Shown here: piece after piece, positions 11,480-22,837 of the stretch
Numbering within the stretch: position 1 is the stretch's first letter
How the letters are laid out: each line of letters opens with the position of its first letter
NCBI GenBank assembly: GCA_007449985.2
Contig: VIIQ02000621.1
Location: 359,270 to 423,269 of the forward strand
DNA length: 64,000 nucleotides
From: Desmodesmus armatus
Taxonomy: Eukaryota > Chlorophyta > Chlorophyceae > Sphaeropleales > Scenedesmaceae
Reading direction: 5' to 3'
Program-made: the position numbers and the translations under genes
The notes under the pieces: generated by a model
Databases searched by the model: none
Told to the model about the DNA's origin: nothing
The model's input: only the letters and a program-made list of their open reading frames with translations

Positions 11480-13980
11480 TTACCGCCCTGTCCCGCCCCT
11501 GGCTGTGTGGCAGCGCATATGCCCACCTGGTGCCTTCCCGGCTGTTGCCTGGTCAGCTGCCACGTCGTCACTGCATGCCACAGGGTTGCTAGGGAAGAGT
11601 AACAGTAGCCGGTGGCGCTCCTCTGTCAGGGCCTGCAGGTCAGGCTCGCCTTGTGCAGCAGCCGCCTCCACCTCCTGGAAGAGCTGCAGATTGATGCGCT
11701 CAAAGCGTGTGGAGCTTGGTGTCTTGGGCATCGTGCTTGGGTGTAGGAAGGGGTCAGCCAGCAATCCCTGCAGAGACATGTTGCCGAACGGTGACGACTT
11801 AATACCCTGCATATGCATATGCATGTGCAAGCTTGCAGGCCTCACCTCCAGGGTCGCACGAGTGGCGGCGTTTGTGTCCATACACCTCTCCATGGTGCGC
11901 TGCACCCACTCAATCGCAAGCACAGGAACAGCGCCGATGGCGCTGATCGGGAATGGGCCATACACCTTCAATCCTGCAGGTGGGGTCCTGCCAAGCGGTA
12001 GCATTGCAAGCAGTTAAGCAACCCCTCAGTGACACCAATGGTTGTCCATAGTGTTTGCTGTTTGCACAAGGCTTTGGCTTCCCTACATCACAGACGCATG
12101 TCAATGTTCTGGGGCTGCAAGTGCTGCGGGTGATGGTTGTTAGTTGTGCCGGCCTTACCAGTCAAACACCAGCATGTGCAGGATGGCACCCAGGCAGAAT
12201 CCATCTGCGCCACGCCTGATGCGCAGGCCCTCCAGGATGTTGCGCTTGAGGGCCCTGCCTGCCATGACCACATCTGTGGACACGTAACCATTGGTCCCCA
12301 TCTGCATGATTGCAGTCCGATGCGCCAAGCAGCATTGTAAAAATGCACACGCTGCCAGCATCGTACGAGATGGGTGTGTATGCGTACAGCAAAATAACCA
12401 GCTAAAAATAACCCTCAATCTTGTGTAGGACCAACATGCCATGCCAGCGCCATCTGGGTGGGGATGACACTCACAGCTTGTTGTAGTTCAACAGACGAGG
12501 TGCCGCCGTCAGGTGGGACGGGCTGACTTATGCCAAAGTCGGCGATCTTGAGCCTGCCCTTCACCACTAGGTAGTTGGCTGGCTTCGGATCCTGCATAGG
12601 CAGGACGACAAATGTTGGAAATGTTTCATAAGCACACTGCGGCTTGGACCAGCCCACTGACATCCCAAAGCCACTTGCAGCCTTATCTTGGGCTCACCAT
12701 GTGGATCCCCCCATGCTCGTGGATGACCTGAAGGGCCTGCAGCACATACATACAGCCCTGTCAGCTGCCCAGCTTGTATATTACTATTTCAGCAGGCAAT
12801 TGGCATAGCTGCCGCGGCATATGATGTGGCAGGCATGGCTAGCTGCCTGTGCCATGGTGTGTCTCTGGCGGCAACACAATGCATCGTTTGCGCACCAGCG
12901 CCATCTCCACAAAGGTGTGTCGCAGGCAGTCAATGTACGCCTCAGACAGTTGGCCTGACTCCCACTTGCTTGACGACCGCCACTCCTCGATCCTCGTGGA
13001 CAGGTCTGACTCAGCAAGCTCCAGCACCATCGCCAGCTCCTGACCGTAGTCCTGCAGCATGCTCAAAAACAGCAGACTCAACGCATGCATGTGGGCCGGA
13101 GCATGTAGCTGCAGCTTGTTGCTGCCGCTTTGCGTGTGATCAATGCATGGGCGGCCTCAAACTCACCTCAAAGTCAATAAGCTGGATGACTCGGATCTGG
13201 CCCTGCAGCTGCTGCAGCACCTCAATCTCACGCCTGTAACATGCGACCACGTACTCCTGCAGGCCTGCCAGGTTGACAAACTTGATGGCGTAGGCCTTGT
13301 TGTCTGGGCCCATAACCTGAAGGCAGAGGAAAGCGGACAGTGCAGGAACTGAAGCGGGTAAGATAGGCAATGATAAGGGCTACGTTGGGCAGTGTACTCT
13401 GCCGCAGAGTGCATTTGAAATGCAGTGCGCATCAGGTGCTGCATGATCCCTTCTTGTCATCAAGTCGCTGTGCTGGGGTCATCATGCATGGCTTCCATGC
13501 CAAAAGCTTGCTGTAGAGCCACTCTGCCCATCCACCTACCATGAACACGCGTGCACTGCCGCCCTTCTTGATGTGGCGCAGCATCCTGTACACCTTTTTG
13601 TTGACAACAAAGGTACCAGGTGCAGCCTGCATGACACCTCCCTGCTGCTGCCCCTGCCCTCCAGAGGCCCTCAAACCGGGCAAGCTGCCAGCACTGCTGC
13701 TGCTGCTGCTGGGACCAGCGCAGGAGCGCTGGCTGCTACCCGGGCGAGGCTGGGCTGTGCTGCTGGTTGCGCGCAGGTCATCTGAGGGCTCGACACCCTC
13801 TGCAGGGGCCTGGTTGGGAGCTGCAGCTGCAGAGGCACCCCTGGGGCTGCTGTTGCTGCTGCTTGAAGCATGTAGGTCGCTTGCAGCGCCCGGAGATGCC
13901 AGTGGCCTACCTTGCCAGCCATCATGACACGGCAGGGCTGCCCGTGCATCGTGAGATCTGAATGTTGCATGGGAGGGGGA
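11480..13980 (-). CDS. MPS1/TTK-like dual-specificity protein kinase (spindle-checkpoint kinase), multi-exon
   Basis: Eight minus-strand exons phase exactly: 13980(approx.)-13540, 13316-13167, 13051-12896, 12736-12698, 12591-12475, 12301-12159, 11987-11846 and 11767-11480. All internal boundaries are GT..AG. Domain order: a Ser/Ala/Gln-rich N-terminal segment, then VNKKVYRMLRHI with the Gly-rich loop KKGGSARVF, the beta-3 lysine in AYAIKFVNL, the helix-C glutamate in YRREIEVLQQL, the catalytic loop IHMDPKPANY, DFGIS, an alpha-F segment GADGFCLGAILHML, and the terminal Arg segment TRATLEGLLADPFLHPS. The NKKVY/GGSARVF/AIKFVNL series and HxDxKPAN match the MPS1 (TTK) family, which phosphorylates kinetochore proteins in mitosis. 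Oddity: the usual GTxNYMPPEAI is replaced by GTNGYVSTDVV, so the PPE/APE anchor is missing. The N-terminal exon(s) and start codon are unresolved and probably lie further upstream. Family assignment is firm; activity is uncertain. Confidence 0.8.
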
Positions 13981-15100
13981 GGGATAAACAGGGGCAGCCA
14001 GCGCTTGTTAGCTGACATGCAGTCCAACATTTTGCGAGATGAAGCTGCTTGAGCCTTGCTGGAGTGAGCCATGCCCACCCATGTCACACACATGGGTGTG
14101 CTGGCATGCCCTCCATCACTGATCTATTGCTGGTGGACAGCGGAGGGTCGACCAGCGCTCAATGGCAGGCAAACGCTGCGCGCCTGCTGCCCTTAGCAGC
14201 CTGATCCAGTGGCAAGGTCACATGTCAAGGTAGCCGCCTACCTGCTGCCGTGAGTTGTTGCAGCCACAGGGGCAGGGATCCGGACGAAGCCCTTGGCCTT
14301 GTTTTGTGCTGCTCTCCTCAGGAGATCCTGGAAGGATAGGCTCTTGCCAGCAGCATTGCTCTGCAGGAACGGCAGGGCTGCGCCTGCAGTAGACTGAGCG
14401 CCTGCATTGCAGGCAGAAGAACATCATGCTGTGTTCCGCTTTGCAGGAAGGCTGACAGGTGGCATCAACACACAGGCCTCAGGCAGTGCGACAGCAAGGT
14501 CGTCTGTCTCAACATGATGAGTCACCCATGGCGTGCAAGACCCACCTGTTGATGGGTTGTTCTGAAGGGTAGCGTGCTGGTCAGGGTGTTCAAGGTTCCA
14601 GCTGGGAGTCTGCAGCGCCTCTGGCACTGATCGCGTTGCAAAGGAGCTGCTGCTAGCAGCTGTTGAGGACAGCTGTCTCATATTGATGTCCAAGGAGGAG
14701 GCCCCCAGTCGAGGCTTGATTGGCGGCTTCTCCAGGGAAGCTGACACAAGGCAGCCCAACTCTGCGGGCTTGTGCTGCTGCTCACCGCGTAGGGTCCTTG
14801 AACCAGTACTGCAGGATGATGGGAACATAAACACCATGGGCAGCAATGCATTGGCTATCTTAGCATACTGGAAAGCAGGCTCGTGTTGCTGTGCTCGCAC
14901 ATGCAGCCTGTATGCCAGCTTGTATTGGCAGCACCTGACTGATGTGTTGGATGATCCAACACACCACTCAGAGCCACAGTATGCAGCACCATGCCGCACC
15001 AGGATTGCTGCAGTGCTGGACTGCAACCAGGCAAGCAATCTGCAAAGTGTGCAGCTGGGGAGCATGTGCACATTCTGGCTTACGGCTGCAGCAATCAGCA
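13981..15100 (-). other. Probable upstream exons of the kinase gene, or a separate repeat-rich gene
   Basis: Minus-strand open frames at 14,424-15,101 and 14,218-14,427 are low in stops and rich in Ser/Ala/Gln, like the kinase N-terminus. The segment at about 14,240 (a CNNSRQQVGG frame) resembles 15,100-15,140 (NNNPGQQVGA), suggesting an older copy of the module repeated downstream. No domain is recognised, and splice sites cannot be chosen without transcripts. Confidence 0.3.
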
Positions 15101-17400
15101 CCTACCTGTTGCCCAGGGTTGTTGTTGCCACAGCAGAACTCTTGTGCTTGGCAGGAGCGTGGGGCTGGGAACCTGCGTGACAGCCAAAAAACATTGTGCA
15201 GTCTCCTGCACTGTGCCAACAAGCAGGCAAGCACGCATGCAGGCAGGCAGGGAGGCTGCAGCAACACAGATCCAGATAGTGCAGTTACAAGGGATATGCA
15301 AGGTCTACTTCCCCACCAAAGCATGAGAAGCCTGCAGGACTCACCAGCTGGCCCTGATGCGAGTAGGCCTCCCAACCACCCTGCTGGCTGGTGTAGCCTG
15401 AGCATTGCCTGCAGGACAAGCACCCAACAGCGGTGTCATGTCGGACCATCGGCATGCAGGCGGGTCAGTGCAGTCTTGCACAGTGTGCTGGCAACGTCAG
15501 CCAAGGCAGCAGTCCAGGCAGGGTGCAGCCAAGCAAGCCAATACAGAGGCAGGCTCTGTGTTGATAACAGTGTTGTTGTGCCTGTGAGTCCGCGCACCTG
15601 TGCAGTGGTGCCGCTGCTCTGGAGGTTGTGCTGCGGGTCTGGCATGGGCCCCACTCCTGCAGCCTGATGACCGCCTGCAAGCAACAACCAGATATGCAAG
15701 CTTGAGTGGTGGATCCCCTGTATATGTGCTGCACTGCAAGAAAAGGGCCCTGAGACTTTCAAGGCCTTGCTTGATGAGCATTGTTGTATGTAAACCCACC
15801 TGATGTTGCAGACTCTGACTGGACCTGCAGTGCAGCACGCCCCGGGGCATCTGTGAGGCAGCTGCTGCTTGAGGCCACAGACGTGTTGGTCAGATGAAGC
15901 TGGTGTTCTGGGTGCCACGACGGCAGCGCCATGCCGTCTTGCCCGCCGTGGTGACAGGACAGGGATGCCCTTGCAGGAGAAGGTGGAGGCTGGTGCTGGG
16001 CATCTGCGCAAGTCAACAAACATCATACACATGCGCAGTGTCATGCACTGTGCCAACATGCAGGCAAGCACGCATGCAGACAGGCAGGCTTGCTGCAGCA
16101 ACATAGACCAAGATAGTACAGAGGCAGGGGTTTGCCAGGCCTTTATTGGCAACAGTGTATGAGAAGATGCAGGACTCACCAGCTGGCCCTGATGTGTACA
16201 GGTGCAGCCTGCTGGTGAGGCTCATCAGCTCCTGCAGGACAGGCGCCCAACAGCTGTGTGAGGCATGACCAAAGCATGCAGTTGATCTGGTGCAGTGCTC
16301 GTCAGTGTGCTGGGGCTGCCTAGCAAGGTGACAAAAACGCCATAGCCAAGAAGTCAAGCGAGTCACCCCAGCAACGTGACCCTGTCCTGAGTGGTTTGCT
16401 GTCCTGCATGTGAGTGTGCACACCTGTTCAGTGGTGCTGCTGCGCGCCAGTAGGTGCTGCAGGCTTGCACTGGACCCCAGCCTTGGAGCCTGATGAGCGC
16501 CTGCAAACGACAACCAGGCATGCAAGCGGATCAACTGTGTGCCAAATGTGCTGCAGAAGGATCCTGAAGGACCTGAAAGGTTGGATGCAAAGGGTTGAAT
16601 GCAGTTCACCTGATGAAGCAGCAGCCTCTGAGTAGACCTGCAGGGGTGCGGCACGCTGCTGTGGACCTGTGACGCTGTTGTAGCTGCTGCTTGAGGTCAC
16701 ACTTGTGTTGGTGCGGTGGGGGTTGTGTTCTGGGTGCCCAAACGCCAGCGCCATGTCCTTGTGCTCGCCGTGCTGACAGGACAGGGACGCCTCTAGAGAA
16801 AAAGAACCATACTGGTCCTGGGCACCTGCGCAAGCCAACAAACATCATGCGCAATGTCATGCACTGTGCCACCATGCAGGCAAGCATGCATGCAGACAGG
16901 CATCCCGGCAGGCTGCAGCAACAGACCCAGACAGAGCAGTGGCACGGATTTGCCAGGCCTTCTTCCGCAACGGAGCATGAGAAGCCTGCAGGACTGCTGC
17001 GGGACTCACCAGCTGGCCCTGGTGTGTGCACGTGCAGCGTCATCAGCTCCTGCAGGACGACAGTCCAACAGCTGTCTCATGCATGACATGGACACGACAT
17101 GCATTTGGTTGGGAGCAGTGTTGGGCTGTCGTGCAAGCTGCAGACAATTCCAGGGAAATAAGCCCAAGCAGCCTCCCCAGCAACATGGCATTGTGCTGAC
17201 TGAAGTGCATATTGGCCTGTGAGCATGCGCACACCTGTGCAGAGGTGCCACTGTGCTGACTGTGGTGCTCTGCACCTCTGATGGGCCCCACTCCTGTAGC
17301 CTGTTGAGCGCCTGCAGGCCACGACCAGACATGCAGGCAGCTGAATTGTGTATGCTGCATGCGTTGCAGAAAAGTCCAGGCATTTGGATGCCAGATACCG
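15100..17400 (-). repeat. Three tandem copies of an exon/intron module of about 0.83 kb
   Basis: Three landmark blocks recur at about 825-bp spacing. (a) A block with CATGCAGGCAAGCA-like sequence lies at about 15,225, 16,055 and 16,875. (b) A CAGCTG-GTGAGTCC donor on the minus strand lies at about 15,345, 16,180 and 17,010, each ending an exon reading ..SGPAG or ..PGPAG. (c) A minus-strand frame of the form AGxHQAxxxGPxxxxQHxLQSSGTTAQV lies at about 15,600-15,700, 16,430-16,530 and 17,230-17,330. A fourth element, LSCxHGxxxxMALxxxHPEH, occurs at about 15,900 and 16,730. The copies differ by many substitutions but keep the donor and most of the frame, which suggests exon-module amplification within one gene. 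The product is unknown. Confidence 0.6.
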
Positions 17401-18480
17401 CAGGTTTGCGCGTACGGCAGTTATGTTCAGCTGGTGCTGCAAGGTACTAGCAGTTATTGCAATGCTGGAGTCATGTGATACCCTGCAAGCAACGGTCAGC
17501 AGTAGGCGCTGCCCAGCACACCCAGAAAGTGCGCACTTTGAGGGAAGTTGGTGTCGTGTTGGGGCACCTCGGGTTGTGTCCTCGCAGCCGTCCAGTCCTA
17601 CAGTGTGGGCGCAACAGTGACGCATGTCAGCTCAAATACAAGGGATGCACTGCGCTGCCACAAACATGCTGCCCCGCACCTTCCATGCCGTGACAGCTGC
17701 CGCAGCCGTTGAGTAGCCACCAGCCACGCCCACCCTGCGATTCCTGCACCATGCACGCCAAATTTTGGTTATGAAGTGCTGCAACCCCACTGTGTGCATA
17801 TCTTGCTGAGTCACAGTGTAGCAGTGAGTCACAGAAAATGGGTATGAGGTGCAGCATCAGATGGTGTTACCAGCCTTACTTGCGGCGTCCATTTGAGTTC
17901 TTTGGCACAGGCCACCACCTTGACTGCTGCTCCTCCAAATGAAGATTGGGGCCGTTGACACACTTGAACCGGTTCAGCACCTGGTCATTGGTGGTGGCTT
18001 GCACCTTGTCACAGATGAAGAGCAACCCCTCCACCGTCTTGTGCTGCCCAATGTATGCATAAGCACAATTTTCCATATCCAAAGACGAGCTTGACGCATG
18101 CACGCTGTTTGCAGCATGCACAGCAACAGCAGATCAGTGAGCAGCACAACTCTGTCTGAGCACTGCAAGTTCAGCTGAGTTGCACAATTCGGGTATAGCG
18201 CACCGACTGTCCAATACGACTGGCAACGCGTTGGTCTGGTCTGTAAGACTGCTATTCCAAAAAAGTCAAACATGTTGTGACTGTTACTGTTACACAAATG
18301 GGCAACAGTGCTGGAAACAGTGCAGTAAGCAACGCCACCCGAAGAACTTCGTTGATTCAACTATTCTGTATTCACTCCACGATCATGTGTGTGAATGCTG
18401 CCAAAACTGAGCCCCTGGTGCTTTGAAGCACCAAATCAGCGCTATCGCGGTCCCCCGTCGAAGTGATTTGAAGGTGGAGG
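17401..18480. other. Region with one minus-strand exon candidate (17,876-18,121), otherwise unrecognised
   Basis: A minus-strand frame at 17,876-18,121 is hydrophilic and protein-like (YIGQHKTVEGLLFICDKVQ, then LNRFKCVNGPNLHLEEQQSR), but I cannot place it in a family. Other frames at 17,430-17,860 show plausible donors and no motif. It may be the 5' part of the repeat-rich minus-strand gene or a separate small gene. Confidence 0.3.
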
Positions 18481-18483
18481 TCC

Positions 18484-18800
18484 AGGGCAGGGCCTGCGCA
18501 GTCCTTTGCCGGGTTGACGGCCAATTGCAGCAGTGCTGGTCCTGTGTTGGGTCATCACCTGCGGACCTCGATGGCCCAGTGGGGGAGGGCGGGGAGAGCC
18601 CAGGGGGGTGGGCGCAGCTGCGTTGGTTCTCATTTGACTTTTGGCTGTCCTCAGACACGGGCAGAACACCACCAAGGAGCTTCTGCTTGTTTGACGTGTA
18701 TCGAGTTCAGGGCAGGGCTTGAGCAGTCCTTCAGTCGGTTGTCACTGCAGCAGCGCTTGTCCTGTGTTGGGTCAACACCACTGGACCACGATTCTGCCCC
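18484..18800. repeat. Two imperfect direct repeats, about 226 bp apart
   Basis: The block AGGGCAGGGC(C/T)TG.GCAGTCCTT ... GTCCTGTGTTGGGTCA.CACC occurs at 18,484-18,570 and again at 18,709-18,795. The second copy ends next to a run of C. No coding function is apparent. Confidence 0.7.
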
Positions 18801-20436
18801 CCCCCAAGACCCTGAGGCTCATTGATGGCGATGGGTAACACAGCAGCTGCCAGGTGTCTTAAACATAGTCTGATGCACATACTGTTGTTTTCCGTTGCTA
18901 CGCGAGCCGGAGGTGCGACTGCGCGTGCAATATGCGAGGTGCCACGTGTCCCTGGCCGATGTGCTCGTTTGTGCCTGTGATGATGCCAACGTACTTAACT
19001 ATGTATATAGTCAATATCGCGCACAAAGGGCGTGCCTATTACGCAGGTGGTGTCTACAACAGCAGCAACCATCGCGAGTTTGATCGGTTCCTGCTGCCTG
19101 TACACCGCTGCTCCGGGCTCATAAAGGCACACCGTGCAATTCCACTACTTTCCAAACATATGTTTAGCGTTTCCTGGCCTTGACATGGCATCTGCTGTTT
19201 CGCAATTCATGTCTCCGTTCTCATTCTTCCTCGCGACGATTTGTCTCTTCACAGGAATCGATTGCTGACTACTTGTTAAGGTCTATCATGGGGCCATCAG
19301 GCGCGCGGATGAAGGATACACATGTTGTCACTCATTTTGTTACTCTTTTGGTGCACGGCAGGCTCTCCGAAGGATTCTCCTTCTCCGAGGACATGTTCCT
19401 GTGCTGCTGCACTACAAGTACCACCAATCGGCCACTGTGGGTCCTGTGCTCCATGTTTTTGACTCACTATATAGAGTGCGCAGCTGTGAGGCAGCGGCGA
19501 GGCACAAGACGTATCGTCCAGCACTAGGTACAGCACTCAGTGCCTGTAGTGAGACCCGGGCTGTCACCAAGTCTCAGGCTGACCGGCTGAAATAGTGCAC
19601 TCATATCGCCTGCACCACACCATCATCAATGTGCGCCGCATAGCAAGCAGCAGAATCTGTGGCATTGGCTCTCGGAGTGAAGTCATGCCAGCCAGCTTTC
19701 ACTGTCATAGAGGTGGGAATTGCTGCACAGGTAGCCAATCAGCTCACGACAGGCCTCAGCAGCTAGCTGGGACGGCATGGCCCTGCGCATGAGCAGAACT
19801 GTTCCGCAGTGGCTGAAGCTGCCTGCTCCAACTTCATCCTCAGTCATTTGGAGCCAGCCAGCAGCACAATTGTGTCCACAGCCACAGGCAATGAGCAGCC
19901 CTCAACTGCCAAGCGTTTCTGGTTTAGCTGTCTGTAGGCGTCAGCCACACAAAAGCTTGCCAACCCTTGTGGGCCAAATCATCCTGCGCTGCAAAATGTT
20001 TTCGACCGGCGCATTTTTGCTCCTCTTGTCTGCGTATGACGACAGTGCAGCCTACGTGCAGCTATCACCCAAGCCATTGGCAAGGTGTTGACAACACCAC
20101 CTGTTGGAGTACTGCCTGGCGGTGCCACTATGTTGTGTTCTGTGCATGCTGCGGTGTCACTGTGTTGTGCAGTTGGTAACTCCACTGTGTGCTGTGACCT
20201 GCAACATGTGCTGCATATGATCACTTGATGGAGTCCTGCATCAGTTGAACGCTTCGTGTGCTGCATTTCGTTGTTCGTCTTGCAGCCGTGTTCCCCAGTC
20301 TGCCAGACCAGGCTTGCTGCCAGTGGTGGCCCACACACTTTCTTGATAGTTGTGTGTAATTACACCACAGCCACAACACTGTTGCAAGCTTGCGCCTGGC
20401 ACGCCCTGTAGAACAAATAAGTTCTGTTGTGATGTG
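18801..20436. other. No recognisable gene
   Basis: Plus-strand frames at 18,932-19,183 and 19,180-19,527 are open but carry no motif I recognise, and neither shows convincing exon boundaries. Base composition is more balanced than in the flanking CTG-rich regions. Confidence 0.35.
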
Positions 20437-20600
20437 CTTCTTGAGCAAAGCAGCAGACCGGTTGACAGGTTGCAACATTCTTCAGCCAGATTCATGCAGT
20501 CGAGTGATTTGCACCTCACTGAGACATCAAAGAACAGCAGATGCAGCACCAATGCTGCCGGATTATTTCATGAGGCTAGCCGCTCCTACTAGGCATAGAA
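20437..20600 (+). repeat. Dispersed repeat, copy A (related copies at 41.0 and 49.2 kb)
   Basis: Shared words with 41,000-41,180 include GTGCTTCTTGAGCAAAG, GTTGCAACAT.. .CAGCCAGAT, TTTGCACCTCA and GAGGCTAGC.(A/G)CTCCTAC, in the same order and spacing. The third copy (about 49,215-49,300) is partial. It is non-coding as far as I can see and of unknown class. Confidence 0.6.
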
Positions 20601-20616
20601 TGGTTTTACAAACTAT

Positions 20617-20628
20617 GCTGATGCGCAT
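20617..20628. repeat. Left target-site duplication of the large retrotransposon
   Basis: GCTGATGCGCAT at 20,617-20,628 recurs exactly at 33,907-33,918, directly after the CT-repeat tail of the element. A 12-bp match at precisely that place is the pattern expected of target-primed reverse transcription. Confidence 0.7.
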
Positions 20629-20898
20629 CCGTAACAAAATAATTCCAAATGGATTTTACAGTCAAGACCCCAACAAAGCAGTGCCTAAGGACACAGTCAC
20701 TTACTGTCCCAGACTGCTAGTGGCAATGGCAGCGGATCCCAGAACAGGCAGTTCCTCAACCAACAGCACCAGCACAACCACAGAAGAAAGCACCGCACAA
20801 CAAACACACAGGGCCTGTGCTGTGGGCGGAGGTGCATCCAGCCACACTCCAGTCACACCCCAGCCAGACCTGCATGTTTGCCCACAAGCAGTAGGCTT

Positions 20899-20931
20899 AT
20901 AGAACGTCTAACGCCCGGCTGGCGTCAGTAC
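20899..20931 (+). repeat. 33-bp copy of the element's own reverse transcriptase region
   Basis: ATAGAACGTCTAACGCCCGG and the following 13 bases match 27,301-27,333 with one mismatch, then similarity stops abruptly. In ORF2 the match ends at the exact base where a TIR element is inserted. No longer homology is visible on either side. Confidence 0.6.
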
Positions 20932-21099
20932 AGCAACGACCTCGGCTTTTTATGGGTATGTGGCACCCCTGTACCGTGGCTGTGCAAAACGCCTTGCGCC
21001 ATATCATGACAAGCACACTATGTTGAAGTTGACTTCGGCACTGTTGTAGCATGTAGTGACTGGTGTTGCTGCTGTTTTGCACATCCCGCTGAGTGTGCT

Positions 21100-21360
21100 T
21101 GCTGGTGCTGTCCTGCTATCGCTGTCTTCGAGTGTACTTGTTGCTGCTGCTGCTGGTGTCGCTGTCGCTGAGTGTTTTTGCTGGTGCAGCAATGTTTAAG
21201 TGCCCAGGGGGGGGGTGGCTGCCCCCCCCCCCCCCCCCCCCTGGACCCCCCCTGCATACAGACTGTCCTGCTATCGCTGTCTTCTGAGTGTGCTTGTTGC
21301 TGCTGCTGCTGGTGTCCCTGTCGCTGAGTGCTCTTGATGGTGCAGCAACGTTTAACTTGC
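21100..21360. repeat. Direct repeat pair flanking a G9/C20 homopolymer block
   Basis: GTCCTGCTATCGCTGTCTTC begins both 21,110-21,200 and 21,263-21,356. Both copies continue through GTGTTGCTGCTGCTGCTGGT-like sequence to GGTGCAGCAA.GTTTAA. The 60 bp between them contains G9 and about C20 tracts. The pair looks like a tandem duplication split by a homopolymer-containing insertion. It is non-coding. Confidence 0.75.
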
Positions 21361-22126
21361 ACAGGCATGCCGCGTTGCTGCATACCTGCAGCAGTTTGCA
21401 CTCACACCAAGCATGCTGCTGCATGGGCAACAGTTGTCTGTAGGCAGGCTGCCGCATGCTGTCTACGCTGGCTGTGTTGCATCGATGCGGGACTGATGCC
21501 AGGTGTCTAGGTTGCAGCTGTCGGGGCGTCTGGCTTCCTTAGGAGCAGACCTCTCCTGATGCAATGATCGCGGACCGCGATTCGCGGTGACATGTAGCAT
21601 GGGTACCATGCATGAGACACGCATCCGACAGCAATATGGAACTGTCATCAATGCTTGGGACTACGCGTTTGCAGCTGCTGGCACCTTCGCATTAGTCACC
21701 TGTTCGGGGACCAGCAACTGTCGCTGCCCCCATGTAGACGAACGCACACGCAAATGTTACCAATGCCTTCCGCCCATAGCTACACACCTTATTGAGGCGC
21801 CCCCAAGACGAAACTCACAGTGGCTCCAGAGATATATCGGTGTTTCTAATTAAACGCAACTAGCCACGCTCAGGATTCACGGAGGGCTGGAACAAGATAA
21901 AGGACAAACTTTATCGCTGAAAGCTGTCCGGCTTGGCGTTTGCCCCTCGGAGCTGCTGGGTTCAAGTTCAATCCAGCGCTGCAAGCCACGCAGCCGTAAT
22001 AGCAAAGCGTTTTGATATTTGTCAACATATCAACGTTGGCATGAACCACAGCTGGCCTGCTAACGGCCGTTTCCTACCCCGTATTGACCTGCCCTCCCCC
22101 CCTGCGGGGGGGAGGGGGGAGCCTGT

Positions 22127-22837
22127 ATGCCTCCTAAGCAACTTCCTCTCACGAGGTCGTTGCAATATGCTGAAGACCAAGCGGAACTTCATTGCGGAGC
22201 CCACGCCCTCAACTCCATGCTGGGAAGACAGGCAGTGCGGGGCCCTGCATACATCTCAGGCTACCTCCACAGGACCAAAATACCCGCCAGAGGGTGGGAC
22301 GCAGCAGACGCAGACCTGCCCTTCTACACAAGCCGGGGCCTCTATCACGTCGAATCCTTAAACCACTGGCTGTACGAGCACACTTCCCACCACGCCATGC
22401 TCAAATGTGTTCTGGTGCAGCCAGAACCCACTGCAGACGAAGCACTCCCCACTCAAGCTACAACCCTTGCAGAGCTCCCCCAAGGATGTACACAATTTCT
22501 CGTGCTTGATGAAACCATGTTTGAAGGACACTACTACACCATAGCACAAAGCCCGATAAACCACAACTGGTATAATCTGGACAGCATCATACACCGCAAC
22601 ACAGGGGGCTGTTGTAAGCGTATGACGGATACAGACTGGCAAGAGCTGACAGGAGTTCAAATCTACTGCCTTGTGGCCATTGACGCCTACACAAATGCTG
22701 GCACTATTCGCACACCACCGAACAGCCAGCGAGCACAGGGCCAAGATGCTCTTGCTCGAGATACCTATTACACATCCAGTCAGCAGATGAATCTGATGTT
22801 AAAGGCTTTAATGTCAACACCAGCATCTGGTTGTTAA
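22127..22837 (+). CDS. Retrotransposon ORF1, N-terminal Josephin-like cysteine protease domain
   Basis: 236 residues from ATG at 22,127. Cys23 lies in ELHCGAHALNSMLG, matching the Josephin active-site pattern xLCAQHxLNxLL. His135 lies in EGHYYTIAQ and Asn150 in WYNLDSI. The 15-residue His-Asn spacing equals that of ataxin-3-type Josephins, so a full Cys/His/Asn triad is present. Josephins cleave ubiquitin linkages; what this domain cuts is unknown. Dualen elements were described as encoding a cysteine protease, and the Josephin assignment here is mine, from motifs. The frame stops at 22,835, probably because a KDZ fragment interrupts ORF1. The downstream part of ORF1 resumes near 24,850. The start codon follows a C/G-rich leader. 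Confidence 0.7.
   Translation: MPPKQLPLTRSLQYAEDQAELHCGAHALNSMLGRQAVRGPAYISGYLHRTKIPARGWDAADADLPFYTSRGLYHVESLNHWLYEHTSHHAMLKCVLVQPEPTADEALPTQATTLAELPQGCTQFLVLDETMFEGHYYTIAQSPINHNWYNLDSIIHRNTGGCCKRMTDTDWQELTGVQIYCLVAIDAYTNAGTIRTPPNSQRAQGQDALARDTYYTSSQQMNLMLKALMSTPASGC

Noticed and set aside
21950..21985. tRNA T-arm-like GGGTTCAAGTTC at 21.96 kb
   Set aside because: The stem closes with the wrong loop length and there is no anticodon or acceptor arm nearby.
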